Assembly (NCBI GenBank): GCA_949752795.1
Contig: OX457056.1
Location: forward strand, 92,402,942-92,466,941
Length of the DNA stretch: 64,000 nt
Reading direction: 5' to 3'
DNA from: Hyperoodon ampullatus
Lineage: Eukaryota > Chordata > Mammalia > Artiodactyla > Ziphiidae
Shown here: in pieces, positions 48,544 through 59,904 of the stretch
Position numbering within the stretch: position 1 is the first letter of the stretch
Layout of the letters: every line of letters begins with the position of its first letter
Position numbers and translations under genes: made by a program
Notes under the pieces: model-generated
The model's input: only the letters and a program-made list of their open reading frames with translations
Databases searched by the model: none
What the model was told of the DNA's origin: nothing

Positions 48544-49710
48544 TCAGAGACTTGCTTTTTAAAGATTATTCCATTGCAGACAAGCACCCATCTGTTTTGC
48601 ATTTTAGTACTAACTTTTTTAGCCTCACACTCATTTCACTAAGAACTTTCTGGGGGGTGGTGATAGTAGTGATTATTATTATTTTGACAAAAGTACAGTA
48701 TACACTAGGACAGCTGTAATTTATTTCAATGTCTCTTTGCAAAGAAATTAATCAGCACAATTCCCTCAGTCTTCAAAGCAACTGTAAAGAAAGTACTATT
48801 TTTTTCTCCCAACTATTGCTGTATGCTTTTATTTGGTTACAATTTTCTCACTACCTACCTCTTTATCATCGGCAACCTGACTTCTGGTCTCACTATTTCA
48901 CCAAACTTGCTCTCCTTAAAGCTTTCTTTGGATCCCTCTAGAACTTATCACTTCCTCTGACATTTATGACCACACTCTCATACTTCAATGGCACCGAAAG
49001 CTCATATTCCATGGCAACATTTGCTCACAATCTAATGAGAGAAAAGGCACCCACTAAAAACAAAGACCAGGAGTGGAAAATACATATGAATGATCTTAGT
49101 TTCAAGTGCTCAGAAGCAGAGCTGAGTCACAGCAGGTACTCAGTTGAGAAGAATTTTTATTTTAAACTGAAAAGCCTTATAAGTCATTTAAGCCAATGCC
49201 CTCATTTTATAGCTGAAGTACGGAAAGCGTGTCAGTTAGGATGACTTTGGTTGCAAGTAGTAGACAAGAGCAAGTCAATTTGACTTAATAAGGAAACATA
49301 CTCTCCCACATAATACGAAGTCCAGACACCTCACTGTAACCCACTGCTGCTCTTGCCCGTAGCACCCTTGGCCACACCACCTTCAGTGTGTTACCTTCAA
49401 CTTCCGGTTGCGAGCAACAAGGTCTGTCGCAGTTTCAGGATATACATCAGAGTCCTGGGAGTTGGGGGAGAAGTGTAAGAGGAAAGGGAAAGTGTGTCTC
49501 TTCCTTGAATCTCTTCTCAAAAGCAAAGAAACTTGACCAAGAAACCCTAAGAAGACTTTTCTTTTGCCTCCCCATTTCTAAAGCAACCACTGGCAAGGAA
49601 AATGGGATTCCAAGACTGGTTTGGTTTAAGCCTTGGACTAACCTTGGGGTAGAAAGAATGCTGAGGAGTCAAGGTTAAATAAATAGGCCATAATCAAAAT
49701 ATTACTTGTA
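48544..49710. other. Intron sequence with an unnamed old repeat near its end
   Basis: The stretch 49210-49670 ('gcaaccactggcaaggaaaatggg', 'ccttgaatctcttctcaaaagc') looks like a common ancient mammalian repeat, but I cannot assign a family. Open frames of 70-96 codons here lack splice support. Confidence 0.4.
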
Positions 49711-50030
49711 GGACTTCCCTGGTGGCGCAGTGGTTAAGAATCCGCCTGTCAGTGCAGGAGACATGGGTTCGAGCCCTGGACCGGGAAGATGCTGCATGCC
49801 ACGGAGCAACTAAGCCCACGTGCCACAACTACTGAGCCTGTGCTCTAGAGCCCACAAGCTACAACTACTGAGCCTGTGTGCCACAACTACTGAAGCCCGT
49901 GCACCTAGAGCCCACGCTCCGTAACAAGAGAAGCCACCACAATGAGAAGCCTGCGCACCGCAAGGAAGAGTAGCCCCCGCTCACCACAACTAGAGAAAGC
50001 CCACGCGCAGCAACTAAGACCCCACACAGG
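49711..50030 (+). mobile_element. SINE, CHR-2-like, first of a back-to-back pair
   Basis: Full head and long body, ending abruptly at 'agcaactaagaccccacacagg', where a second SINE head begins. No A-tail of its own remains. Confidence 0.9.
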
Positions 50031-50243
50031 GCTTCCCTGGTGGCGCAGTGGTTGAAAGTCTGCCTACCAATGCAGGGGACACAGGTTCGTGCCCCGGTCT
50101 GGGAAGATCCCACGTGCCGCGGAGCGGCTGGGCCCACGAGCCATGGCCACTGAGCCTGCATGTCTGGAGCCTGTGCTCTGCAACGGGAGAGGCCAAAACA
50201 GTGCGAGGCCCACGTACCGCAAAAAAAAAAAAAAAAAAAAAAA
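50031..50243 (+). mobile_element. SINE, young short CHR subfamily, second of the pair
   Basis: Starts 'gggcttccctggtggcgc' directly after the first SINE's body, and has its own 23-A tail. No duplication was found around it. Frames of 129 and 155 codons across the pair are SINE read-through. Confidence 0.9.
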
Positions 50244-50324
50244 GATGGATTCAACTCTTCTCTTTTGCCACCTTCTCTGGGGAGCTCACATGTTCCTTTT
50301 GTAACTATCTTAGGCTTCTGTGGA

Positions 50325-50565
50325 GGTGGCATAGGGTAACAGTAAGCACTGACTTTAGAGCCAAACTGCCGGGGTTCAAATATAGGCCCCCATCACTTGT
50401 GTGTGTCATGTTACTTAACCTCGTTCCTCATCTATAAAAGAGTATGATAGTAGAACTCACCTCATAGAGATGTTGTGAGCATTAAATAAATTACTATACA
50501 TAAAGTGCTCAGAACCATGCCTGTTACACAGTAAGTCCTCTTTAAGTGTGTGCTGTTATTATTAA
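50325..50565 (+). mobile_element. MIR SINE, sense
   Basis: Shows 'agtaagcactgactttagagcc', 'cggggttcaaatataggccc', 'gttacttaacctcgttcctcatc' and 'ctcacctcatagagatgttgtgagcattaaat'. Confidence 0.82.
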
Positions 50566-51119
50566 GGGGCATCTACTGTTTCTGCCTGCCCAGTATCCCT
50601 TTCCCTTTCTTCTGATAAATGTTTCAGTTTCCCTTTGAAGAACCACCCATCTGCCATGCCATCCGATCCTGACACAACTCTCAGTCAGTATGAACTGCTC
50701 CCGACCCCCACTGGGCAAAGGGTGACCACAAGGCCCAAGGTAGGCCAATCTTGCCTTTTCCCCTGGAATCTGACTCATAAGCAGAATGACTCAAGACAGA
50801 AAGCAGTTAAAATTCAGTCTCTCTGGTGTCAGTGCCTTGAAGAGCTTTTCCTGAGTTCTTGCCCCCTAGGGCCCTGGAACTGTATAGTCCTTTACAAAAT
50901 TTGATTAACAGTTCTTCCTTTGATTCTATTAGCTTTCCAATCCCCTTTAATAAATTCCCTTTTTGCCGAAATTAGCCAAAACTGATTTCTGTTGTTTGTG
51001 TAACCATTATGTTGAACAAACAGGCCTCCCCAAATTAAATCATGAAGTAACCTTATTTTTCTCTCTCATGTCTCTTTACAGCTATTCATGAGCCTAGCTT
51101 CTCCAGCCCCTGCATACAC
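50566..51119. other. Intron sequence, unassigned
   Basis: 50580-50960 is mildly GC-rich with open frames on both strands, but there is no splice or codon signature. An old repeat is likely but not named. Confidence 0.35.
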
Positions 51120-51365
51120 AGCATATAAGTTAAGACAGTGGCTCAGAAATCAAACATTCTGGGCTCAAATTCTAACTCCAAGCCCTGCTAGCTATGTTAC
51201 TTAATGTCTTTCTGCCTCAGCTTCCTTCTCTGTCAAATGGAATAAAGACACATATCTCATTGGGTTATTTTAAAACTTAAATGACTTCCCAAATGTAAAA
51301 TGCATGGAACATGCATGGCACACAGTAAGTCCTGAAAAATGTTATAGAGCTGATGGCAGTGGTGT
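51120..51365 (+). mobile_element. MIR SINE, sense
   Basis: Landmarks 'ctgggctcaaattctaactcc', 'ctagctatgttacttaatgtc', 'tctgcctcagcttccttctctgtcaaatgg' and 'ggcacacagtaagtcc'. Confidence 0.78.
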
Positions 51366-51755
51366 CCAGTGAGATGTCCTTCTTCCTCACAACCTATCAC
51401 ATTAGGCCCTGACCATTCTTGTTTCCACACCTATGCTCATGCTAGCCCTCTTTCCTTTTCTAAATCCTTCAAGACATAATTGAATCAAGCACCACCATTT
51501 CCACAAAGCCCACACTGATCTACAAAGACCACATTAACCTGTTACTTCACTTACAGGAATTATAATCTGTAGTAGACACATGAGTCTTGATTTCATATCA
51601 TTCTACTGTTTTTTAATTGTACCTGTATCTAAATCATGACTAGAATAAGAAAAGTGTTCCTTGAAGGCAAGAATGATATTTTATATTATTCTATGTCCTT
51701 CATATTACTTACTCCAGAGTAAGGCTCATAGTAAGTCCTTAATAATTAACTTTTG
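51366..51755 (+). mobile_element. L2 3' region, sense
   Basis: Decayed L2: 'ttctaaatccttcaagacataattgaatc', 'ccacaaagcccacactgatctac', 'ccttgaaggcaagaatgatattt' and 'aaggctcatagtaagtccttaataa'. Confidence 0.68.
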
Positions 51756-52764
51756 AATGGCCCTCTGAGCAGCTAAAAATATTTCCAACCATAATTACTT
51801 CTGGGTTTGCATAGCTTCAAGCCCTTAGGCCTATATTTTAGTATATATGTTGCCAAAGTGAGCACAGGGCCTTTGCTTTTATTGTGTGCATAAGCATACA
51901 AAAAAGACAGGGTACAGAACTTTCTTTTTTCTTCCCACACTGGCCCATACACACTGGGCATCCAGTAAATGTCATTAACTAACTACAAAAAAGCTGAAAA
52001 CTTCAGGAGCTGGAAATTCATTCCAAATATGATAGGAAATTCCAAATGTATCTGCTACTGTTAAGATTGGAAACTATAAGGCTGAAAAGCCCTGTTTTGT
52101 TTAAAACTTGGAGATAAGGGAAACGGATACTCACACATTTTTTCTCTCCCAATATATTTTTTTTTCCTCAAGAACTCTTGATGAAGGACGAAGTAGAAAA
52201 GGTAACTATTGTATCTTTTTATTGTCATGTTTCTGAAGAAATATTCTTTTATTTTTGGAACTCTGCATAACATAAAGTACCCCATCTTCTTTCTCTGGTT
52301 TCTCTAACCATGTGAAAAAGTATACGTAGAAATAAAAACATTTCACGCTGATGCCCAAGAGTGTATGATTTACATATAAAAAGATGGCACTGTTTCAGAG
52401 CTATGTGGGCAGTATTTTAGCCATGTGGAAAAGTCAACTGGGAAAGAGAAATTGAGTAAGCCTAGCCTCAACTCCATGTGAAGCTGTCTGTGGGTGCATA
52501 AATTGACTCACTTAGCTGACCCTGGGAACAAGTTTCTATTACATCCAAATGACACCTCTATAAAATTCCATACTTTTTGGCTTATGTTGTTTAATGAATA
52601 CGGTTATTTCAAAGTTAAGAAAAAATTCTTTTTTCTAAATGCTATCCACTGTGAATTTTTCAACCAGACTGATTCTTCATTGTTTCCTTTCTACAGGAAC
52701 AATCTACAAGAGAAAGAAAAGCGAAGAGAAAGAAAAGGATGAGAGAAAAAACTACACATCTTAC
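51756..52764. other. Intron flank 3' of exon A, unassigned
   Basis: About 1 kb up to exon A's donor. I see no second exon and no repeat I can name. A purine-rich run lies at 52700-52750. Confidence 0.4.
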
Positions 52765-52933
52765 TTGGACTGTGCGAGACAGCCGGGTGCAACCATATTC
52801 TGATTCTCCTCCTCGGCCTGGAGTGCAGTGAGTTCCACCATGTTAACCATCACATCATTGGTGTGGCCCGGAAGCTGGGGAAGCACTGAAAGGATCTTCT
52901 CCACCAAGTTGTCTCCATGATGTCCAACCGCCC
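52765..52933 (-). CDS. Exon A of the unidentified gene (first visible exon)
   Basis: The 169-nt exon follows an acceptor reading 'cttaaacag' on the minus strand and ends at a good donor (CCAA, then gtaaga). It enters with 2 nt of a split codon, holds 55 full codons without a stop, and leaves with 2 nt. The peptide begins AVGHHGDNLVEKILSVLPQL and carries an acidic QAEEENQN stretch, with predicted helix on either side of a PGHTND turn. No signal peptide, membrane span or catalytic motif is visible. Upstream exons were not found between here and 64 kb. The assignment rests on splice sites, an open frame and agreement with exon B. Confidence 0.75.
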
Positions 52934-53139
52934 CTGTTTAAGCAGACAAGAAAATATGAACTCACAAAATGGGAGGAAAAAGCAGCTAAATTAATGTTCT
53001 ATAATACCCCTTCTATCAAAAACAGTGTCCATTTTTAGCTTCTGTTACACAAATCAATAACATAAACCTAACATTCTGCCCTTAGTAACACTAATCAATC
53101 TCACAATTACCTATAAAATGTATGTCTTGTGTGTTGGAC

Positions 53140-53265
53140 TTAATGGTCCCTGAGAGCAGGCACTGTGTCTGCTCTGGTTACTGCTATAATTCCCAGCACC
53201 TAGCATAGTGCTTACACATGGTAGGCATCAATAGGTATTTAGTGGATAAATAAATAATAAACATT
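53140..53265 (+). mobile_element. L2 3' terminal fragment, sense
   Basis: Shows 'ccctgagagcaggcactgtgtctg', 'cccagcacctagcatagtgcttac' and 'ggtaggcatcaataggtattt', the last ~120 bp of L2. Confidence 0.78.
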
Positions 53266-53549
53266 TGGAAGGTCAGGTAAATGGCGTGATAGGATGACAC
53301 TATCCTGAAAATTTAGAGCTAAAAGGATTTTCTTTATTTTACTGATGAAGACCTTAAGACCCAGAAAGGGTTAGAGACCTGACCAAGAATAGCAGATCTC
53401 CCCTTTGCTAGAAGTTTATCTTTATCATGGCAACCATTTATCTAGTTCACCCTCTACCCACCATGTCTAGCAGGCAACTTGGCAGCTAGTAGGCTCACTA
53501 ATTATTTGTTAGATGAAGGAAAGAACAAATGAATGAATAGTAACAGTTC

Positions 53550-53645
53550 GCAGTGATAAAAGCATTTATACAGTTTTCTGTGTACCAGGCACTGCTCCAG
53601 GTGCTTTACATATATTAATTCTTTTAATAACAAATGAATTAATAA
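53550..53645 (-). mobile_element. MIR SINE fragment, antisense
   Basis: Carries 'gtgtaccaggcactgctccaggtgctttacatatattaattc', the antisense MIR tail. Confidence 0.72.
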
Positions 53646-53934
53646 GCTCAAATTAAAATTCAAGACCAATGACACAGTTTAATGCTTTTTCCATGAGACC
53701 AAGTTATCTTTCTAAAAGCCACCAATGCTTGGAAGACATGATTCCAACAATGGGTGGGACTGGCCAAATCAACTTGTTTTGATCCCACCCACTTCAAATC
53801 AATTAATATTTTACTTCCTAATGTCTATCTCTATTGTTTTTGCCATGTCATATTAATTGCACAGAAGAACTAGGTAGAAAAGACTAAACCATAAATCCAA
53901 GGAATCATTGTCAGCACCATCGTCTTCTTCGTCA

Positions 53935-54160
53935 CAATAGCTAATATTTATTGAGAGCTTATGACGTACCAGGTATTAACTTCCATACTGTACATTTATT
54001 ATCCACTTAATTCTTGGAACAACTCTAATAGGTAGGTATTATTATGCTCATTGACAGAGTAGAAGATTCAGTTTAAGTAACTTGCTCACAATTATATATG
54101 TTGTAAATTACAGAGCAAGAATTCAAACTCAGGAGGCAGAACTCCAAAAACCACACCATT
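53935..54160 (-). mobile_element. MIR SINE, antisense
   Basis: Complete antisense order: 'atttattgagagcttatgacg', 'aactctaataggtaggtattattatg', 'agtaacttgctcacaattatat' and 'agaattcaaactcaggaggc'. Confidence 0.82.
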
Positions 54161-54279
54161 AAAAAAAAATAAATAAATCAGGCCCATAAAAATGACTTAA
54201 GACAGAATCAGCATGAGTGCTTCTAATGTGGCTTCCGATGTTAAAGAAAAGAGTTCTAATTCTACCAGTAAAATATTCA

Positions 54280-54395
54280 CTTATTAGGCCTGGAAGGAAC
54301 CATGTCTTATTTATGTTGTCTATAGTTTATGGTTGTCTCCCCAGCACTCATACTACAAGCTACTCGTTAAATACTTGCTGAATGAATGCCTAGTG
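54280..54395 (+). mobile_element. L2 3' terminal fragment, sense
   Basis: Reads 'gaaccatgtcttatttatgttg', 'tctccccagcactcatac' and 'gttaaatacttgctgaatgaatgcc', typical of the L2 end. Confidence 0.68.
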
Positions 54396-56231
54396 ACTAT
54401 AAGTGGCCCTGAGATCCACAGGGCAGTCAGAAGTCTCTAAGTGAATAATATCTTTAAGCCTGGAAAGAATGGAGATATGATGATTACCCCATAGCATCAT
54501 TTCTCTCTCCACTAGTAACCTCCTCACTTATTTAAAAACTTCCACTCATCACTACTATAACTCTTCTTTGAACCTGGTGCCCAAATTCTGAGCCGTGCCC
54601 CCAAGCTATTCTTATTTTTATCTGCCATTCACAGACACATGGTACAGACAAGTAGTCTATATGTTCTGCCTTTCTTTCCTAACTTCTTTAGCCCCTACAA
54701 TCTAGCTGCTACTCACTCTTCCTCCCTATGCTAAATGCAGGGGTCTTTGGCAAGTCTCAGTTCATTAAACCTTTGGCAAATTAAAACCGTTGACTAATCC
54801 AGTCCTCCTGAAACTCTCCAAATATGAGAAGTCAAGACATGACATACTTATTTTTCCTTAAGGTTTAATAGCTAATAGTTATTTTTACAGTAGAGGAGTA
54901 GTTTTTTTAAATTATGGCATATTTACTGAAGCAGTTCTCAAACTGTGATTTTTATTTTCTTCTATTTATTTATAGATTCTAAACTTTCTATGGTGAACAT
55001 ATATTCCCGTTGTAATGAAATTAAAAAACATGCTATATGCACATATAAATATCCCAAAATTTTACCAAGGGTTATCTTTGAATGGTAGGACTTTGGTTGA
55101 TGTAAATTCTACCTAAAATTAATTTTTCCCATGTTTTCTGCAAGGAGCACATGAGACTGACCTAAATTAATTAGAAAAATAATTTACACTCTTTCAGAAA
55201 CTGTTTAAAATATTATATATGAGAATTAACAAAATGCCAAATTTACATGAGCAGGATTACTCAACTTTTTAGGTTTAGTCAAAAGGAATGTGTATTTAAC
55301 ATGTGTGATAATGAAGGATAAAGCAGGTATAGGCTTTCAACTCATGTCCTGCTCTTCTCTGAATACAGTTTGTTGCATGTCCAGCTTTAGAGGGTTCAAT
55401 ATACATTTAAAAAATTTAATTAATGCCAGTTACATGACTCAAACATAGACTAAGCATTTGGGGCCTCTCAATGTCACCATAACTTCAGATTCTTCCTCTA
55501 TGAAATGAATAAAATGCCAAGATTTGTATCACACTTAAATTTTCAGAGAGCTTAATTTTTCCATTATTATAGAAATTTTAAAGTATTATTTAAGACACTC
55601 AAGAGTGGAAGTCAACCTGAACCCAGTTATTTTTCCCTGTCCAACTGTTAATCTAGCCAAGAGCAATGGGGTCTAGTCTGGCCACAGAATGGTTTATTTC
55701 CCAATGCCTTTTTTTCTAAAGAGGGTATAGGAACAAGAAATTGGATATTGGGCTCTAGTGGTCCCATCCTCCATTAGTTCCTTGTGTGATCTGAGGCAAC
55801 TTCCAAAAATGTGGTGCTATTTTACCAAGCTAAAAACTCAGAGTTGGTCCAACCAACACCTAAATATCTTTGAAGCTCAGTATTTGAGATCCTAAATTCA
55901 GCCAATTGTTTCAAAGGCTAAACTTTTATAGTTAACAGCACCGGAAAAATAGCAATCCTGTATGACCCTGTGGATCATATGTGAATGTATGTGCCAGTAT
56001 CATCATCATAAGGCATATAACATCTTCACTTGCCTCTACTTATAAGGACTAAAGTGAGAAGCAAGAATTGAGGCATCTTCACAAGAGCTCAGTCATACTG
56101 TAGTAGGGCTTAAAGATAAAAACACAAGAGCCTTCTCTACATTTCACAAACAGGATATTTTGGGATTGTGCACAGTGTCCCTTTGTGTTGAGATAGGGTT
56201 ACTGGATTCTTGGAATTAGTATATTCAAAAA
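54396..56231. other. Intron or upstream sequence, nothing recognised
   Basis: 54500-54800 may be a decayed L2 ('gtgcccccaagctattc', 'ctagctgctactcactcttcc'). The remaining 1.4 kb is AT-rich and unassigned. No upstream exon of the gene was found here. Confidence 0.4.
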
Positions 56232-56241
56232 CTCACCTCCT

Positions 56242-56612
56242 GGGACTTCCCTGGTGGCGCAGTGGTTAAGAATCCGCCTGCCAGTGCAGGGGATGCGGGT
56301 TCGAGCACTGATTCAGGAAGATCCCACATGCCGCGGAGCAACTAAGCCCATGAACTACAATTACTGAGCCTGCGCTCTAGAGCCCGCGAGCCACAACTAC
56401 TGAAACCCCTCGCGCCTAGAGCCTGTGCTCTGCAACAAGAGAAGCCACCACAATGAGAAGCCCGCACACTGCAACAAAGAGTAGCCCCCGCTTGCTACAA
56501 CTAGAGAAAGCCCACGGGCAGCAACAAAGACCCAACATAGCCAAAAATAAAAATTAATTAATTTAAAAAAAAACTACACAATACACAAATCTTAATTAAA
56601 AAAAAAAAACAC
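56242..56612 (+). mobile_element. SINE, cetacean CHR-2-like, full length
   Basis: Complete copy followed by a long A-rich tail. The 10-bp duplication ctcacctcct flanks it (56232-56241, 56613-56622). Confidence 0.9.
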
Positions 56613-56622
56613 CTCACCTCCT

Positions 56623-57834
56623 TTCTGATTCCCCATGACTCCTTCTTAAGAATATTTGACTGTCTTTCATTATTTTGAGATGTTTCAGTATTTGATGACA
56701 TTTCTGTCTTCTAAGAACAGAATATTTCATTATTGCTCCTGATGTTTCCTTCTATGTAGAAGGACAACAATTAGCATAACATTTCTGAACTTGCCTCACC
56801 TCCTTCAATCAATCACTTTTCCCCTGGGTTGTCAGGTTCTACTCATTCTGCCTAGGATAGGTTTTACCCTTGGAAAGAGGGAAAAAGACTTTCTCTGGTC
56901 CACTGCTGATGCTGAGTGGGTAAACCTTCCAACCCAAGAATTTGGTGTTAAGAATCTCACTTGCCCATAGATGTAAGCCACATTCTTTAAGGTTCACTGT
57001 ATCCACCATAAAACTGGTATTTTGGCCTCTGCCTGCCAACTCTTTATTCCATATTCAATTTAGAATCTGGATGGTTAAAGGAGTGTTAGTTACTCTTTAA
57101 TACTACCATTTCTAACACTACCTATGGTTGGCTCATATCAGTCAAATCTAGTACAAAGGGGATGCATTAAAGTAGATAATACATACTAGTCAAAAGGCTG
57201 TTTCAGTTTGCCATATACCAGGCAGGACTTTGGGGGGATGGAGGCAGGAGAATAATAAGGTAGTACTTATATAAGTTTATTCAGTAAGTAGTTTTCAGCA
57301 CACAGTAATTTTAGATAAGAGAGTCACATAGCATTCATTATATTGCCCCAACTTAAATCTTCTCATACACTCCCTCTTTCTGTGAATGGATTCTGAAATT
57401 GCCCAGGCTAGAATACTTGGCATGTCTTCAAATTCTTCTTAAACTTCTACCATTATATCAGTCACCACTCTATTAATTCTCTCACTTAAATACTCAACTA
57501 CTCCTTTCTTCATCCTTCCTATTACTGACTTGGTATAAATTCACATCATTTCTTACCTAGATATTTTAATAGTCTCCTGATCAACAGTCTCCTAGCCTCC
57601 AGTATTTCTTGCTTTTATCTCAAGCAGCTCATTGCTCCTAGGCTGGGCTCCTCTATGGATGCATGGGAGGGTTGAATTTTATGAGAAATATTTTAAATTT
57701 ATGCTTTTATCTAGATAATCCACAACTCTGACCAGCTGCTCAAAAAAAAGTTCCTTAATTTCAAAACAGTTAAGAATCACTGCACACCACACAGTATGAG
57801 TTAGTTGAGCCGACAGCTATCAACGTTATTCCTC
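56623..57834. other. Sequence with a probable old L2 at 57340-57640
   Basis: 57340-57640 has L2-like phrases ('cagtcaccactctattaattctctc', 'cctgatcaacagtctcctagcctcc'). The rest is unassigned, with no exon-like segment. Confidence 0.4.
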
Positions 57835-58490
57835 TCTACACACTTTAAGGATACAGCCCAATTGATGAACAAATTAACAAACTGCTACATCCATACACCT
57901 GAATATTACTCATTAATAAAAAGGAGTGAACTACTGATAGAAGCTACAACATGGATGAATCTAAACCGTATCATGCTAAGTGAAAGAGGCCACTCAAAAG
58001 GCTATATACTATATGATTGCATTTATATGACATTCTTGAAAAGATAAAACTCTAGGGACAGGAAATGGTTCCATGGTTGCCAGATATGAGAGCAAGAGGA
58101 GAGACTGCTTACAAGGGGTACAAAGGGAATTTTTTGGAGTGATGGCACTCCTCTTATATCTTTTTTTTTTTTTTTTTGCGTTACACGGGCCTCTCACTGT
58201 TGTGGCCTCTCCCGTTGCGGAGCACAGGCTCCGGACGCGCAGGCTCAGCGGCCATGGCTCACGGGCCCAGCCGCTCCGCGGCATGTGGGATCCTCCCGGA
58301 CCAGGGCACGAACCTGTGTCCCCTGCATCGGCAGGCAGACTCTCAACCACTGCGCCACCAGGGAAGCCCCCTCTTATATCTTGATTGTGGTGGGTGGTTA
58401 CATGACTATATGTTGTTCAACAAAACTACACACTATATAGGATGAATGTTGCTATATGTAAATTATACTTTAATAAACTTGATTATAAAA
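57835..58490 (+). mobile_element. L1M 3' end, sense, split by a SINE
   Basis: Landmarks 'tgctacatccatacacctgaatattac', 'ctacaacatggatgaatctaaacc', 'gaaatggttccatggttgccag' and, after the SINE, 'ctatatgtaaattatactttaataaacttg'. Confidence 0.78.
58163..58369 (-). mobile_element. SINE, young short CHR subfamily, inside the L1M
   Basis: Near-consensus minus-strand copy. The perfect 13-bp duplication cctcttatatctt flanks it (58150-58162, 58370-58382). Frames of 89-113 codons here are SINE read-through. Confidence 0.95.
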
Positions 58491-58539
58491 AAAGCAAGCA
58501 AAACAACAACAAAAAACCTACCCATCCCCCCTCAGTTCC

Positions 58540-58790
58540 CACTCTGGAATCAATAAATCCATCCATCACATCATCCACCAGAGAACTCATTCAACAGAAA
58601 ATCTGTACCTGCACTTTGCCTGCCTAAAAACTTATTATGGCTCCTCACCAAGCATGAAATTTAAAGCCTTTGGAACGTGGCCCCAGTGTCCTTCCTCATC
58701 ATCTTTATCACCCTTCCCTCCTGATCTCTTACCTCTCCCTCAGTCATTCATCCCAACCTTAAGCTCTACTAAAAAATTACCTAAAAAGAA
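58540..58790 (+). mobile_element. L2 fragment, sense
   Basis: Contains 'tgcctaaaaacttattatggctcctcacc', 'aaatttaaagcctttggaacgtggccccagtgtcc', phrases typical of the L2 3' region. Confidence 0.65.
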
Positions 58791-58834
58791 TTCCCAGAAC
58801 AACCCATGCTCCTTCTTACATGTTTGCACACATA

Positions 58835-58930
58835 GGGAGCTTTTAAAAGAATACTGGTTCCAGCCTCTGCCCAGACCACTTTTAAAAATCAGACTTTCTG
58901 GGGTGGTTCAAAAGTGAGAACCACTGGTCT
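58835..58930 (+). mobile_element. MER5-like hAT non-autonomous fragment
   Basis: Ends 'aaaatcagactttctggggtggttc...gtgagaaccactggtct', resembling the MER5 3' part and its inverted repeat. Confidence 0.55.
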
Positions 58931-59029
58931 AGAAACGGCCACCCCTTAAGAGAATATTTGTACCTAAACCCTATGAAGGCACATATCATTCATACGTGAA
59001 TTTGCTAAGCTCTGTGCTTCCTCATAGAC

Positions 59030-59310
59030 TATGAGTTCCTCATAGACAAGAGTCTTGACTGTTTGATCTTTATGTCTGCACTTTTCAAACTTTATGGCAC
59101 CTTCAGATCACCTGAGGATCTTGTTAAAATTGTGATTCTTAAGCCTGGGGTGAAGCCTGGGATTCTGCATCTTTAATTTGCTTCCAGATGGGCTTGAGGC
59201 TGCCAGTCCCCAGGACACACTGAATAGGGAGGTTTTATGTCACTATCACCTAGCACAGAGCCTACATATAAAAGTTGCTCAATAAACATTTATGAAATGA
59301 ATCGAAATCA
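59030..59310 (+). mobile_element. L2 3' end, split by a MER5-like element
   Basis: Left part 'agactatgagttcctcatagacaagagtcttgac', right part 'cctagcacagagcctacatataaaagttgctcaataaacatttatg'. The middle is a different repeat. Confidence 0.72.
59093..59225 (+). mobile_element. MER5-like hAT element inside the L2
   Basis: Shows 'cagatcacctgaggatcttgttaaaattgtgattc', 'gcctgggattctgcatctttaa' and 'gaggctgccagtccccaggacacac', typical of MER5A/B, in a diverged state. Confidence 0.68.
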
Positions 59311-59639
59311 TCCATGTCATTCTTTACACTCCCCTAAGTAACCACAATTGTAGTGATCTTGCAGGATTATACAGAAAGACTCTTTCACTGACTGCACTTC
59401 ATTTTTTTTTCTCTAGGTATGACAGAATACAGTTCTTGACAAATGGTTAATTCTAACCAACTCTCACTTACTTTAGTGGCAGATAATAGGTCAGGTAGTA
59501 AAATTCTTCTGGGTTACACGTATGGCAAATTACTCTTGTACTTATGTTCTTAGTCTTATACTTAGGGGGAAAACACACATTTAAAAGAATAAAACATTAA
59601 ATCATTTTAAAGGCATATCATTAATTAATAAAAGTATTA

Positions 59640-59800
59640 AAAACATATTCCCCATTATGTACCAGGCAGTGTCCTAGGAGCTAGACATGTTAACTTATTT
59701 TACCCTCTCAGTCTTCTGGTGGGTACTATTATTATCCTCATTTCACAGATCAGGAAACTGACTTATGACTAGGGAGGGGCAGAGCTAAGGCTACTGTAAC
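59640..59800 (-). mobile_element. MIR SINE, antisense
   Basis: Carries 'ttatgtaccaggcagtgtcctaggagc', 'gtactattattatcctcatttcacagatcaggaaactg'. Confidence 0.78.
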
Positions 59801-59904
59801 CAGCCACTCATGCCTATTACACAACCTAGATAGTGGTAGCAGTTACCATACATTGAGGATCTACTGCAATCCCCTTACTCCTTACATATATCATCCTGTA
59901 TAAT

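Larger units (their letters stand above)
1005..52933 (-). other. Body of an unidentified multi-exon protein-coding gene, five exons visible, possibly disrupted
   Basis: Five short open segments on the minus strand join in one reading frame: A (2 nt in, 2 nt out), B (1 in, 0 out), C (0 in, 2 out), D (1 in, 1 out) and E (2 in, 0 out). Such phase agreement across four introns is unlikely by chance. Spliced length seen is about 659 nt, roughly 219 codons, with neither start nor natural stop, so the gene extends beyond both window ends. Introns are about 27.9, 2.7, 0.6 and 20.1 kb. The peptide is rich in Leu, Ala, Lys and Glu, with helix-like stretches such as DLVKKWAQDTAELL and LTSYIHLFKNNLKALGNH, as in helical-repeat proteins, but I do not recognise the family. 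A TAA codon in exon C raises the possibility of a pseudogene. Confidence 0.75.

Noticed and set aside
49865..50332. 155-codon open frame on the minus strand
   Set aside because: It runs through the complement of two adjacent SINEs. The Gly/Leu/Ser-rich peptide recurs wherever this SINE occurs.
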